Of a stretch of 64,000 bases of DNA, positions 47,001-55,785 are shown piece after piece. Location of the stretch: positions 192,501 to 256,500 of the forward strand of contig CAJNDT010003990.1 of assembly GCA_905221615.1 (NCBI GenBank). The letters run 5' to 3'. The notes under the pieces are model-generated. The model saw only the letters and a list, made by a program, of their open reading frames with translations. It did not search any database and was not told the DNA's origin. Both the position numbers and the translations under genes were made by a program. Each line of letters opens with the position of its first letter. Positions within the stretch are counted from its first letter, which is position 1. The stretch comes from Symbiodinium sp. CCMP2592. Lineage: Eukaryota; Sar; Dinophyceae; Suessiales; Symbiodiniaceae.

Positions 47001-50000
47001 CACCACCACCACCACCACCACCACCACCACCACCACCACCACAACGACTACTACTTCTACTAACTACTCCTGCTGCTGCTACTACTACGACGATGACTAC
47101 GACTAATTACTGCTCCTCCTACTACTCCTCCTACTGCTCCTGCTCCTACTCCTGGCTACTGCTTCTGCTACTAAGAGTGCTGTTGCTGCCGCTTTTACTT
47201 CTACTGCTACTGCGACTACCAGCACTGCAACCACCAATAAAGCCAGGGGGAACTTGACGACGAACCGTTCGCTGATGGTGTTCCTGGCGGCCAAGCAGAG
47301 CACCGGCTTTCGGACGCAGGCGAGGCGGCTAGAGGGCTTCGGGCCGCTGAAGGTGTCTGGAGTTTCGGAGTGAGTTGTTGTTCGAGGCTTTTGGGCTTAG
47401 GATTTGGGTTGGGTTCAGGTTCATGCTCTAGCATTTCCGATATGCGAGTTTGGAGTCAGGGCTAAGGGTGGTGTGGGGTGGTGCCACTGGCGGCTTTCAG
47501 GTCAGCACTCTGCCGGACATCCACCTTCTGCCCCCGGTGCAGATTCTCCGTGTCGAGCCTGAGGTGAGACTTCAGTTTACACGGCTACATGTGGGTGGTT
47601 ATGGAAATCATGCTCCTTTTTCGGGTCCCTATTATAGCACGGCACCTATTATTTAGGCTACCCAAAAAGGGACCCTAATTTTGACAACCACCCATGTTGC
47701 TAGCCCCGACACTCCCTCAGTTGGCTTTGGAGTCTGCAAAAATCAGAAAAGTTCTGAGACGTCCTCACCCTCCCTCGCCCTTCCGCACTGCGTTTCCGCA
47801 TCATTGTACTCCTCCGGTGTTAATCTAAGCTTTAAACTTCTGAACCCCCACCTGTCAGATCATGGCGGTGGTGGAGCGCAATGACACCAGCAGCGTGCCC
47901 CTGTTATACCTGCGAGTCTTCGGGGAGTCGAAAACCCAGTGCCCAGAAGATACGAGTGCTGTTCGTGCGCTGATCTTTGCATTTTGGCGGCTATGGTCCG
48001 TGCTTGTGCTCATGACCACCACCATTTTTGCCATCATCTTCATCTTACTGTAGCCCTAGTCCCACTCCAAGGGAGCACTTTCTGAAGCATGCCGCGCGAA
48101 GCCGGACGAAGCGGCCTGGCACCCAGAAGGAGTGGTCTCAGAGTCGTTCCATGACTACCTTCTATCTCGGGTTGAAGATTTACTTTTTCTGCGTTGAAAA
48201 CCGGAGCTCTTTGATTGCTAAACCGCTAAACCCTTACCGGTGATCTGAACACTAAGACTGGAGAATGTCGAGAACGACAGGGAAGAGCAGGGACAAAGTC
48301 GTTGCCACTACGACTACAATGCCTGCGACTACACGACCTCGACCGCGACCACGACCACCACGACCATCATCACCACCATCACCACCATCACCACCACTTC
48401 ACTACCACTTCACTATCACTGCTAGCAGCAGCAGCAGCAGCAGGAAGAGGAGGAGGAGAAGGGGAGGAGGAGCAGGAGTCGCATGATATTGGCATTTTGT
48501 AGCGGTGATGGTAATGATGTTGTTGGTGGTAGTAGAAGCAGCAGTTAGTTGGAGTATCGGCGAACCTTGCTGCTGGTCAGACTAATGGAATGTCTTTGGA
48601 ACTAGGGAGTTCTCCGATAGGTTCCGATCGATTACTAACGCTGCTTCATTGCTCTGATTTTGTCACTAGCATGATGAGCAGTATCCGTACTTGTCCTTCT
48701 TGTTCGTATTATCGGCATCAGTCGTGTTATGAGATGCTACTGGATCCGCGAAAAGAGCCGGCTTTGGACCGCTACCGAGGTGTCGTTTGCAGTGGCAGTT
48801 TCCCGGTATGGAGGACCGACATCAGCGTTTGGGTTTCCAGGTCCGGGGTTTTTAAAGCTTTGGGTTTGGGGCTTGATGGTGCTCGCGCCGCACTGCCTGT
48901 CCAGGAGCGGCTTCTGACAGCACTTGTGGTGAATGAGACAGAGGCAGGAGGAGACTTGAAGGACTTTGCATCTCTTTTGAAAACGATTTGTGTAGACATG
49001 TTGTCAAGAGCTTGGCAGGTGGTCTGCCAAGTGCCGCAGTATCTGAAACTTTGCTGCAGCACAGGTAGACGTATACATGTGGTTTCGACCAGATCAAATC
49101 AGTCTATTTGTTTGGTTGTTTGTCTATCCATCTATCTTTTTCTCTCTGTGTCTCAATCTATCTTCAGCGAACTCTTTCGGTTTCCATCTACCTATCTATC
49201 CACCCATTGCCCATGTGTCTATCTATTTATGTGTCTGTCTGTCTGTCTGTCTATCCAGCGAGTATGTCTGCCATGTTTATATCTTGATACGTACAGATGT
49301 ATGTTTTTCAATCATGCAAGCATGCATGCACATCTTCACCTGTTTCGCTCGCACCAACTCAGGCTCTACCTGAACGAGCAGCCGGGAGCTCGAAGCAAGT
49401 GACATCACATGTTCGGCTATAGCGAACCCAAAGAGTTGGAAACCGCATTAAAGATAAATGGTCCTGGGATTCCCTATACTTCGTTCTTGAGGATTGAGGC
49501 TATTGGGCTTCCAACCTTTGGGCTCACACTGTAAGGGTACATGGTAATTGCAGGTGTCCAGCCTGGACGAAACTGTCTGCTTGATACCCGAAGCGCGTAG
49601 TGGCTTGAGACACGAAACCGAAACCCTTGAAGCCTCTCTGCCCGTCCATGATTCAGGGCCTACCTGTCGCTGTCCGTTGACGGCATGCTCTGGTCGAACT
49701 CCCTGCCCGTGTTCTTCATGAGACAGGCAGCACGATGCGCGAGTACTGCCATGTAGCCCAAGACACCATCCCACACCGTGCAGTTGCTCAATTAAGCTTC
49801 AACCCTGAAGCCAGCAGACTCTTGTAAAGGTTCCCGCACCTAAATAGGAGTTTCCGAAGAGTAGGGGTACGTATGTTTTGGGGTCCTTAGAATGAGGATC
49901 CTACTACTTAGGCTACTATATGTTAGGGTCCCCTATTTTCGGAAACTCCCAAATCTTCAGACACCGTAACTCGACTCTTCGTGGCCTTAAAGGTCCGCTT

Positions 50001-51238
50001 GGAGATTGCTGGGCCGACTCTGGTGCCCCCTTTCACGCCCATCACGCTGAACATCACCGGCACGTTCGAGTCCCTGCAGCAGTATCAGGCCTGGGTGTGT
50101 TCATATTCACATAATATATGCATATCCATGTACTTAGTCTTTATATTGTTTATACTGTATGTATGCATGCATGCATGTATGTATGTACGTAAGTCTGTGT
50201 GTGTGTGTACGTGTGTATGTGCATAGACAAAACACATCCATGTACCTACTGTGTATATTGTTTATACTGTATGTATGTATGCATGCATGCATGCATGTAT
50301 GTACGTATGTCTGTGTGTGTACGTATGTATGTGCATATACGTATGTACACATCCATGTACTTACTGTTCGTATTGTTTGTATTGTATGTATGCATGCATG
50401 CATATATGTATGTACGTATGTACGTATGTCTCTGTGTGTGTGTACGCATGTATGTGCATCTGCATAGAAACACATCCATGTACTTGTTGTTTGTATTGTG
50501 TATACTGTATGTATGTATGCATGCATGGATGTATGTATGCACGCATGTCTGTGTGTGTACCTATGTATGTGCTTATACATGTCTACACATCCATGTGCTT
50601 AGTGCTTATATGCATGCATGCCTGCATGTATGTATGTCTATGTGCGTATGTATGTATGTATGTATGTATGTACGTGCACCTATACATATGTGTACACGTA
50701 TACATGTACTTACTGTGTATATTGTTCATCATGTATGTATGCATGCATGCACGTATGTCTGTGTGTGCACATATGTATATATGTATGTATTTGCCTGTAC
50801 ACATATTTGCAGATGTATGCACATAGATATGTATCTCTGTATGTATGTATGTATGTATGTGTTTGCCTCTATATATATATATATATGTATATGTGCATAT
50901 ATATATATAGTATATATACATATATGCACATATGTAATTGCTTTAAATGACATTGACATGTATCTATGTATGTATGTAAGTACGTATGTATGTACGCATG
51001 TATGTATGAATGCATGTATGATTGTTATGTATGGTATGTATGGTATGTATGTTGGCTATGTTTGCTGTTCGTGCTGTACAAGCTAAGAGGCACGGTACGG
51101 GTATGGCATGGTCTGGTATGGTACCGTTTGGTAGACTATGCACCAAGCCCTAAACTCCACCCGAATGAACTGCGGAAGTCTCGGCAGATCTTGCGCCGCG
51201 CTACGCAGATTTGGTGTGACTTTGGGGTGCCGACAGAA
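34782..51238 (+). CDS. IPT/TIG-repeat extracellular protein, giant multi-exon gene
   Basis: At least 19 small exons chain along the + strand. Three segments join in exact phase. (1) 34782-34846, 35408-35502, 36859-36951, 37818-37865, 37979-38051, 38637-38692: a complete IPT/TIG unit with opening strand PPVIHNVTPIAIS, INVYGSSF, FQFGC, VQCRAP and VSVEDFTKF. (2) 44659-44724, 45036-45098, 45480-45554: MRVVCHVPSS, MNVSISLDG, FELKITGIDF. (3) 46487-46575, 47501-47563, 47859-47924, with 49993-50088 joined to 51188-51238 (ITLNITGTF, IWCDFGVP). A classic opening, SVRPDSGPVTG, lies at 41551-41623. IPT/TIG domains are immunoglobulin-like folds in cell-surface and adhesion proteins (family knowledge), so an extracellular role is inferred. 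Introns are a mix of GC-AG and GT-AG, up to 1.4 kb, with MITEs and microsatellites inside. Both ends are undefined, and it may prove to be two genes. Confidence 0.7.
35408..35502 (+). CDS. IPT/TIG exon: central strands
   Basis: Acceptor gttccag, GT donor (cag|gtttgc). It encodes TDSRRPINVYGSSFQPTDEC followed by IFQFGC. The G-x-x-F and FxFG motifs are typical. Phase 1 in, phase 0 out, matching both neighbours. Confidence 0.8.
36859..36951 (+). CDS. IPT/TIG exon: Cys-Pro strand
   Basis: Acceptor ggctgcag, GT donor (ctg|gtcaaa), 31 codons. It encodes ELRDRTPAKCCQGYISESHV followed by QCRAPGIRSAL. The VxCxAP motif marks the domain's late strand. Confidence 0.75.
37530..37683. mobile_element. Composite of a MITE-A right half and a degenerate MITE-C
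   Basis: 37530-37592 resembles the right half of MITE-A (TAGTACATTGGATCCCAAAC, then CCATTAAGGACC). 37590-37683 resembles MITE-C, ending TGTTTTCGGAAACTCCC. Both lie in the intron 36952-37817. Confidence 0.6.
37818..37865 (+). CDS. IPT/TIG exon: strand after the Cys-Pro motif
   Basis: Acceptor cctacag, GC donor (atg|gctacg), 16 codons: VSVEDFTKFQGLWIYM. It fits the VxVSxxxFTxF strand. Phase 0 on both sides joins the exons before and after. Confidence 0.72.
37979..38051 (+). CDS. Exon of the IPT/TIG gene
   Basis: Acceptor gcaacag, GT donor (atcg|gtgcgg), phase 0 to 1. It encodes EKNLTFSNGSLDTWYREQGW and IALI. The frame stays open to 38257 if unspliced. The preceding intron is 113 bp, GC-AG. 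Confidence 0.6.
38637..38692 (+). CDS. Exon of the IPT/TIG gene, acidic
   Basis: Acceptor tggccag, GC donor (gag|gcaagc), or GT at 38728. It encodes FNDTDDMPPWSPDNMSYE, with an Asp codon completed from the preceding exon. Confidence 0.55.
38730..40120. repeat. Intronic TTG/TTA triplet repeats
   Basis: GTT/ATT triplets at about 38900-39170 and otherwise unremarkable sequence. An open frame at 39123-39467 starts in the repeat and has no family features. Confidence 0.6.
40123..40196 (+). CDS. Exon of the IPT/TIG gene
   Basis: Acceptor cccacag, GC donor (gag|gccagc). It encodes RFNSKAGIAYFECVAQLSAP and RVVE. The FECVAQ element fits the Cys strand. The phase to earlier exons is not settled, so an intervening exon is likely. 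Confidence 0.55.
40236..40308 (+). repeat. TTTAGGG telomere-type run, intronic
   Basis: Near-perfect TTTAGGG units with GGGGGCTTAGGG variants, in the putative intron 40197-41550. Confidence 0.88.
40845..41085. repeat. CTA/CTG and CAA triplet microsatellite, intronic
   Basis: Triplet tract within the putative intron 40197-41550. Minus-strand poly-Val and poly-Ser frames are artefacts. Confidence 0.93.
41551..41623 (+). CDS. IPT/TIG exon with classic domain opening
   Basis: Acceptor aactgag in phase 0, GC donor (ggag|gcaggg) in phase 1. It encodes AFPVRLLPRLGISSVRPDSG and PVTG, the P-x-SGP-x-x-G motif that opens IPT/TIG domains. Just beyond, a different frame reads FVAGSGF, which also looks like the next strand. 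Confidence 0.65.
42988..43071 (+). CDS. Exon of the IPT/TIG gene
   Basis: Acceptor gccgag, phase 2 in. It encodes LSVTSVDFTFYPKQATEFDG and DTSVAG. The donor is not fixed (GC sites near 43061-43066). Confidence 0.5.
43395..43577. repeat. CAC triplet microsatellite, about 180 bp
   Basis: Almost pure CAC/CCA repeat with a short GCC interruption. It yields poly-Pro, poly-His and poly-Thr frames on + and poly-Gly or poly-Val on -, all artefacts. Confidence 0.97.
44325..44480. repeat. GAG and GTT/GTG triplet microsatellite
   Basis: Purine-rich GAG/GGA tract followed by GTT/GTG triplets. No coding meaning. Confidence 0.9.
44659..44724 (+). CDS. IPT/TIG exon: Cys-Pro strand
   Basis: Acceptor ctaaacag, GT donor (tgg|gtggac), phase 0 both ends. 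It encodes ATIYAWNDTMRVVCHVPSSD and AW. The VxCxVP motif is diagnostic of the fold. Confidence 0.72.
44913..45014. mobile_element. MITE-C copy 1
   Basis: About 102 bp with terminal inverted repeats GGGAGTTTCCGAAAAT / ATTTTCGGAAACTCCC, nearly perfect, and core GGATCCTACT. It lies within intron 44725-45035 and ends 21 bp before the next exon. Confidence 0.92.
45036..45098 (+). CDS. IPT/TIG exon: strand after the Cys-Pro motif
   Basis: Acceptor tgtcaag, GC donor (aca|gccctt), 21 codons: ESMNVSISLDGKATVSDVLG plus T. It continues the preceding exon without loss of frame. Confidence 0.72.
45150..45232 (+). repeat. TTTAGGG telomere-type run, intronic
   Basis: Interstitial TTTAGGG units with GGGGTTAAGGG variants, inside the GC-AG intron 45099-45479. 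Confidence 0.88.
45480..45554 (+). CDS. IPT/TIG exon: G-x-x-F strand
   Basis: Acceptor ccctgcag, GC donor (gag|gcacgt), 25 codons starting TPTVWTTGESFELKITGIDF. Phase 0 both ends. Confidence 0.68.
45847..46043 (+). CDS. Coding-like segment in the IPT/TIG gene region
   Basis: Frame open from about 45840 to a TAA at 46043 with no repeat character: QELCFSSLTSELRQCRMQVL then GYIFEAFGVQQELMWRNLVQ. Two Cys and aromatic residues suggest a folded domain, but not clearly IPT/TIG. Internal splice sites are possible; the boundaries are tentative. Confidence 0.4.
46487..46575 (+). CDS. IPT/TIG exon: Cys-Pro strand
   Basis: Acceptor ttggaag, GC donor (ctg|gcgatg), phase 1 in and 0 out. It encodes APMNWSGALAMNFAEWLSDS and EIRCNVPPL. 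The IxCxVP motif is clear. Confidence 0.62.
46738..47045. repeat. Inverted GTG and CAC microsatellite pair, intronic
   Basis: GTG run (46738-46808), mixed CCA/CTA triplets, then a CCA/ACC run (about 46950-47043). The two outer runs are complementary and could pair as a long hairpin. All lie in the GC-AG intron 46576-47500. Confidence 0.93.
47501..47563 (+). CDS. IPT/TIG gene exon
   Basis: Acceptor gctttcag, textbook GT donor (gag|gtgaga), 21 codons: VSTLPDIHLLPPVQILRVEP plus E. Phase 0 both ends. Confidence 0.65.
47592..47694. mobile_element. MITE-B copy 2
   Basis: Terminal inverted repeats TGGGTGGTT... and ...AACCACCCA, with GGGACCCTAATTTTGACAAC at the right. It is collinear with the copy at 19041-19143. 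Inside the GT-AG intron 47564-47858. Confidence 0.88.
47859..47924 (+). CDS. IPT/TIG gene exon
   Basis: Acceptor cctgtcag. It encodes IMAVVERNDTSSVPLLYLRV and FG. It ends at a possible GA donor (ggg|gagtcg). If not spliced, the frame runs to 48053 with a strongly hydrophobic end (FWRLWSVLVLMTTTIFAIIF), which could be a membrane anchor; that part resembles triplet repeat, so the call is uncertain. Confidence 0.5.
48345..48540. repeat. CAC/ACC, GCA and GAG triplet repeats
   Basis: Short adjoining triplet tracts. The frames across them are artefacts. Confidence 0.85.
48905..49018 (+). CDS. Coding-like exon, helical
   Basis: Acceptor tgtccag, GT donor (cag|gtggtc), exactly 38 codons in phase 0: ERLLTALVVNETEAGGDLKD then FASLLKTICVDMLSRAWQ. 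Helical rather than strand-like, so it may be a linker in the IPT/TIG gene or belong elsewhere. Confidence 0.5.
49080..49260. repeat. CTAT/CTGT microsatellite, degenerate
   Basis: CTAT, TCTC and CTGT units. No coding meaning. Confidence 0.75.
49847..49950. mobile_element. MITE-C copy 2
   Basis: Begins GGAGTTTCCGAAGAGT and ends CTATTTTCGGAAACTCC, with core GGATCCTACTACTTAGG. It ends about 42 bp before the exon at 49993. Confidence 0.9.
49993..50088 (+). CDS. IPT/TIG exon: G-x-F strand
   Basis: Acceptor cttaaag, GC donor (cag|gcctgg), 32 codons in phase 0: VRLEIAGPTLVPPFTPITLN then ITGTFESLQQYQ. It joins directly to the exon at 51188. Confidence 0.68.
50105..51070. repeat. ATGT microsatellite, about 950 bp, intronic
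   Basis: Imperfect TATG/CATG/GTAC units, with a repeating longer period of about 120 bp that includes the sequence ACACATCCATGTACTTACTG. It fills most of the 1.1-kb intron 50089-51187. Cys/Tyr/Met-rich frames are artefacts. Confidence 0.95.
51188..51238 (+). CDS. IPT/TIG exon: central strand
   Basis: Acceptor tcggcag, GC donor (gaa|gcctga), 17 codons: ILRRATQIWCDFGVPTE. The CxFG motif follows the G-x-F strand of the previous exon as expected. Confidence 0.62.
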
Positions 51239-53313
51239 GCCTGAGCCACAGAGTCGTTCTCATCGCCTTTGCTTTTTCAGTTTGGGGTTTAGGGTTCAGT
51301 TTGGTGGTTTCAGTTCTATTGGTCAATCGTGTGGCCGTTTTGCAGAATGCGGTGGTATATGGCTGTACTGACTCTTTTCAAGCAGCGCCATGAGGACTAC
51401 TCTTTTGAATGCCGCTGTTTGTTCTGTTCCTTCTGTTAGCAATACGGTTCTGCGCATGTTCACTATCCGTTCAACAGTATGTTTCATACGGGTACAATCG
51501 GCAGCAACTGTAGCAGCAAAGATATCTCGCACTTCTTGCTTACCAGCACCGTCAGTATAAGAGTCCATAATCTAGTACATGTAGTACGATCCGCTGCGAC
51601 AGCTGTTTCATCAGTGCTCACACGCAGTAGTAGAATACTTGTTGTGTGCCATGCCAATGCTTGTTCGTAGTCAATTGCAGCAAGTTTTGGTGTGCAGGAT
51701 TGCCAGCGGTGGCACGATTTGCAAACACCAGCATGAGTATCATTTGTCACTGCTAGTCTGCTAGTGTTGCTGATGCGGTTGGTCTTGTTGGTATCGCCTC
51801 AGACGCCATCTTTACAGGAACTTGTGCTCTTTTGTGACTGCCCGGTCCTTGCTTCTACAGACCGAGCCCAAGGTAGCTTTAGCAGCACGTGTGGCCATGG
51901 TGTCACAGATTTAGCAATCGCAACGATGGTTGTAGCACACCCGCTACTCGGAGCTCTACCAGCGGAAGCCACGCTAATGGTAGAACTGATATTGGTGGAC
52001 TAGGGCCTAGGGCAGCTGCAGCTTTGGTGGAATCACAATCACAAAGCAAAGATGCTTCCTGGCCTGCTTCCTCGTTCCCCCTATGTACGACCCGTCTCAC
52101 TCGCACGAGTATTGTAACGATTATTGTTGCGAAATTGCCATTAGCATCACCATCATTAGCATCATGGTATTCTTCTTCTTCATGTTTGTCGCTTGTTTAC
52201 CATCCTGTCTTCAGCTCTCAATCCCTGAAGGCACGCTGAGCTGAGGGGTGAGAGCTTCAGAGTGGCAGCGGTTAAATACGAACAGTACTAGTTACTAGAC
52301 GTGTTTGCATTGTAAGAACCCAAATGATGAGAAGATACTTTAACCGAAACCCGTAGAGAGTAGAAAGGGCTCATCTTCCAAAGTGGAAAGGTATAGTGTC
52401 ATCGTTTCGCGTTCGTGGAAGCCCACTCAGATTGATTGGGGTTTAGGGGTGTGGGTCCCAGGTGCCGGCATTGGCGACCGCGACCCTGGATCCCAGCGTC
52501 CTCCCAGGACTCCTAGCAGGTTAAGGGGCTTTCACAGCCAAATCGCGGAATCACTTGAGCTTGTTCTTATCTAGGGCTCATATGGTCATTACAGCAACCT
52601 GCTGTGGCTTGGAAAGAACTTCTTTCCGGCACGAAACTAAAACTGGATTCCATGAAGACTGAGGGTGCAAGTAGCTTGTGAGTTAAACCCTTGAGAAAGC
52701 AACTTTTGGCCAAACCTTCGAACAAAATTCCACCCGGATTCTCCGGAGTTAGGGCATGCGCGATGAAGCTTTCTACGAAGTCACTGTGCCGTACCATGGA
52801 CGGTTTCACGGCTTAGGCCTGGATGTATAAAACGGCCATGAAAATTGTCGAGCAAATGTTTCACCTGTTGGGGCCAAACATAAGGTTGCAATTAGAGACA
52901 AGCTTGAAAGTTCTTATTTAAGACTCATAATGATATTCAGACCAGTCTTGCTACTTGTAGCATCGAGTCACTGCAAGAGCAGCCAACAATCCTAGAACCA
53001 TGGTCATAATATCTCCGTTGACACACTTGCTTCAATCTCGACACTGAAACAAACACCCAGATTGGTCCTGGAACTGCTTTGGTTTGGCCTTGGAGGTCCA
53101 CGACACAGCTAGTATCGTATCAGAAAAGCATGTGCGCGCCTTTGGATCAAGACTTGTGCGGCGGTTCCCATGCTAAGGCCATAAGACAGGCAACCCTTCA
53201 TGTTAGGTCTCTATGAGTTGATTTAGGTACCTCTAGAAAGCCAATGTGGTGCGGCACGACCTATACTTGACAAAGAGCGGAGGTTGCGCATATCGCCATG
53301 GTGTAGCCGCAGC
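51239..53313. other. No supported exon
   Basis: Ordinary sequence with one short TTTAGGG-like fragment. Later exons of the IPT/TIG gene are expected here if the gene continues, but none could be picked with confidence. Confidence 0.4.
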
Positions 53314-54555
53314 ATGCACTCCCACGAGGACATTGCACAGGCGGTTGCAGAGGTCGATCTGCGCGTGAAGACGGGATGGCTTTCCAAAGAGGAAGCTCAC
53401 AAGCTGAAGACCTTGTTGAAGATGGGCCAGACGATAGAACGATCCACGGACAAGGCATCGCAGTTTTGGACTCACAATGCTGACGTCATGTTGAAGCAAT
53501 ACCTCCTACTCAGAGAGGAGAACACACCTTGGAAGAAGTTCCTGACCGCGATCGGCTACACTTGGCTTCAGAGGCAGTTGAAGGAAGCAGATGCCAAGAA
53601 GAGCGAGGAGGTTAATACAAGCCTTTTCGTTCACATTGTGGAGTCAGACTACTTTGAATCCGCCATGGGGCTGGTGATGCTCGCGAATGCCATAATGATC
53701 GGCTTCCAGGTTTCCAGCACCGAGGAGGATAAGTCCAGTGCAGAGCTTTATGCGATCCTTGACTTCGTGTTCACGGTGATTTTCGTGGTGGAGCTGGTCT
53801 TGCGCTACTGTTGCGAAGGATGGCGATGGTGGTTTCGAGGTTCCAACATCTTTGACGTCGTAGTGGTGCTAGCCACAAACGTGATTCCCATATGGATCCT
53901 GGTGCCGCTTGGAATTGACCCTGCCTTGATACGGCCGTTTGCGGTCCTGCGTTTGTTTCGGCTGGTCAAGCTGATGAAACTCATCAGAAAGTACAGAAGT
54001 CTCCGTACACTGTGGAACCTGTTCCAGGGGGTCCTTGGAAGTGGTAAAATACTGCTCTACACAGTCCTGGTGATGGGCACCACATTGTTCATTTGGTCTG
54101 TGCTGGCTGTCGTCTTGATAGGCCAGGACCCGCGAACTAAAGACCATCCCGACGTAATCTTATACTTTTCCAACGTCCCTGATGCGGTTTTCACGCTCTT
54201 CCAGATCGTGACCTTGGATAGTTGGTCGGCCATTGCCCGACCTATTGGGGCCTTGAACCCGCTTGCAGCTCTCCTGATTGGCATGAACATTGTTATAGTC
54301 GAGATTTGTTTGTTGAATCTGGTCACGGCCACCATTGTCGATGCAGCCTTCAAACGACAGCAAGACGACCATGAGATGGTCGCACAGGAACAGAAGATCA
54401 AGAGCGACAAGCTCATCGAAGAGGTCCGGACCCTATTCATGGAGATGGACAAGAGCGGGACGGGCAGCCTCAACTACGAGGAGTATCTGGATGCCGTGAG
54501 TGACAATCCTCAGATCCAGACCAAGTTTACCACTTTAGAGATCGATGATGCCGAG
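53314..54555 (+). CDS. Channel exon 1: N-terminus, S1-S6, EF-hand
   Basis: 414 codons, unusually long for this window. It ends at a GA donor (gag|gactct). The open frame continues four residues to a TAG, but the downstream exon at 55045 continues the protein better. Confidence 0.92.
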
Positions 54556-55785
54556 GACTCTTCAGAGTAGGTCAGAGTAGGATTTAAGGTTTAGGGTTTA
54601 GGGTTTCTTGACAGCCTCCATACTCTAACAAGAGTCTCTGCGGTTATCGTAACATTGAGAATGATGCCCAGGAAGTAAGACTGCATTGCCAAAGGCAGCA
54701 GCCTGAAAACACAATGAGAAGATATACCAGCACTGCTGCTTCTAGTCGTACGCTGGTTCGAATTCTGTTTGTCCTTTTGCTCCTATCAGCGCAGATGCTA
54801 TGATGTTTGCTTCCGCTGCAGCTGCTTCCTACTGCTCCGCCTGCTGCTGCCGGTTTGCTGCTGCTGTGGCGGGCCACCATGAATTTCAATCGACGCGAAA
54901 GAATGCTACAAGTAATGGCAGCAATCATTCTGACGGTTGCAAGGAGTCTTGATCCTTCTAATCACCATTTTGGCAGCTCCAGTGACAAATGTTCCCAAAA
55001 CATGCGCGACCTCGTTGGAGACCCTGAGCGAAAAAGTGTGACAGGAGCTTTGGGAGTTGATCGACCTGGGTACAGGCAGCATCGAAGTAGACCAGTTCGC
55101 CCAGGGCCTACGCATCATTGCTGGGGAGGTGAAAGCGAAAGATCTTTTCACCATCAACCGAAGGGTGGGCAATGCCCTGAGGCGCCTGCAGGCAGCGGTC
55201 CACGAGCTGCTGGGTCCTTATTGATGTAATAAGTAAGCTGTGATGAAAACAAAACCTTATTATTGCTCACTCTATATATATATATATATATGTATATATA
55301 CAGATAGATGCATGCATATGTATGTATATATATATATATATATATATATACATACACACATATAGAGTGTTGTTTTTGAATATTTATGTGTATGTATGTA
55401 TATATATATATGTAGATATACCCGCATATACACATACACGTCCGTATTGTCACTCAGGATGGAGCGCCAGGAGGCCGTGGCTGATCAAATGCTTCCTGAC
55501 ATCCAAGAAGTCACCCGCCAGCTCACCAAGTCAACCACGAACTTGGTGAACTTCATGCGCAACGTCCACCGCTGCATACCACGGGGCAGGGTCCTGCTGC
55601 GTCCCGAAAAGGCGGACGAGAAGCGGGGGGAGATTCTCGAGAAGGTGAAACCCCTTCTCGGCACGAACATGGGGGAGGTCTCCCGCCTCTTCTTCTCCAA
55701 CCGTGGAAAGCGTGCGGCACAGAAGCAACATGTCAACATTATTGGAACAAGCCGGAAGCAAGAAAATGATATAGATTTGGAGTGA
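53314..55785 (+). CDS. One-domain voltage-gated cation channel with EF-hand and coiled-coil C-terminus
   Basis: Three exons (53314-54555, 55045-55208, 55458-55785) join in exact phase to 577 residues. The start at 53314 (MHSHEDIAQ) follows an AG, suitable for spliced-leader addition. A soluble helical N-terminus of about 95 residues precedes six membrane helices: S1 ([16 protein letters not shown]), S2, S3 ([11 protein letters not shown]), S4 with spaced R/K ([16 protein letters not shown]), S5, the pore TLDSWSA near residue 300, and S6 ([19 protein letters not shown]). An EF loop ([12 protein letters not shown]) follows near residue 378, then a degenerate second EF-like unit ([14 protein letters not shown]) and a charged tail. 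The pore resembles single-domain Na+/Ca2+ channels of the bacterial NaChBac and eukaryotic EukCat kind (family knowledge). It should form tetramers in a membrane. The GA-AG intron keeps a stop (TAG at 54568) that would truncate the protein if retained. Confidence 0.93.
54583..54608 (+). repeat. Short TTTAGGG telomere-type run, intronic
   Basis: Three to four units directly downstream of the first channel exon, inside the GA-AG intron 54556-55044. Confidence 0.8.
55045..55208 (+). CDS. Channel exon 2: second EF-like unit
   Basis: Acceptor gtgacag, GC donor (gct|gctggg). It encodes [20 protein letters not shown] then a helical stretch ending LQAAVHE. Phase 0 in, phase 2 out, exactly matching the third exon. 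Confidence 0.85.
55265..55440. repeat. TATA and ATGT tracts, intronic
   Basis: AT-rich microsatellite filling the GC-AG intron 55209-55457. Confidence 0.93.
55458..55785 (+). CDS. Channel exon 3: C-terminal tail
   Basis: Acceptor cactcag, stop TGA at 55783. It encodes [20 protein letters not shown] and a basic tail. An amphipathic helix is likely at the start. The tail ([20 protein letters not shown]) has no motif I recognise. Confidence 0.85.

Noticed and set aside
50199-51086. 295-codon Cys/Tyr/Met-rich frame
   Set aside because: Translation of the ATGT array; several frames give similar strings.
54960-54985. CCATTTTGGC, part of the dinoflagellate spliced-leader sequence
   Set aside because: Only ten bases match and the flanks differ, which is expected by chance in 64 kb; not a spliced-leader relic.
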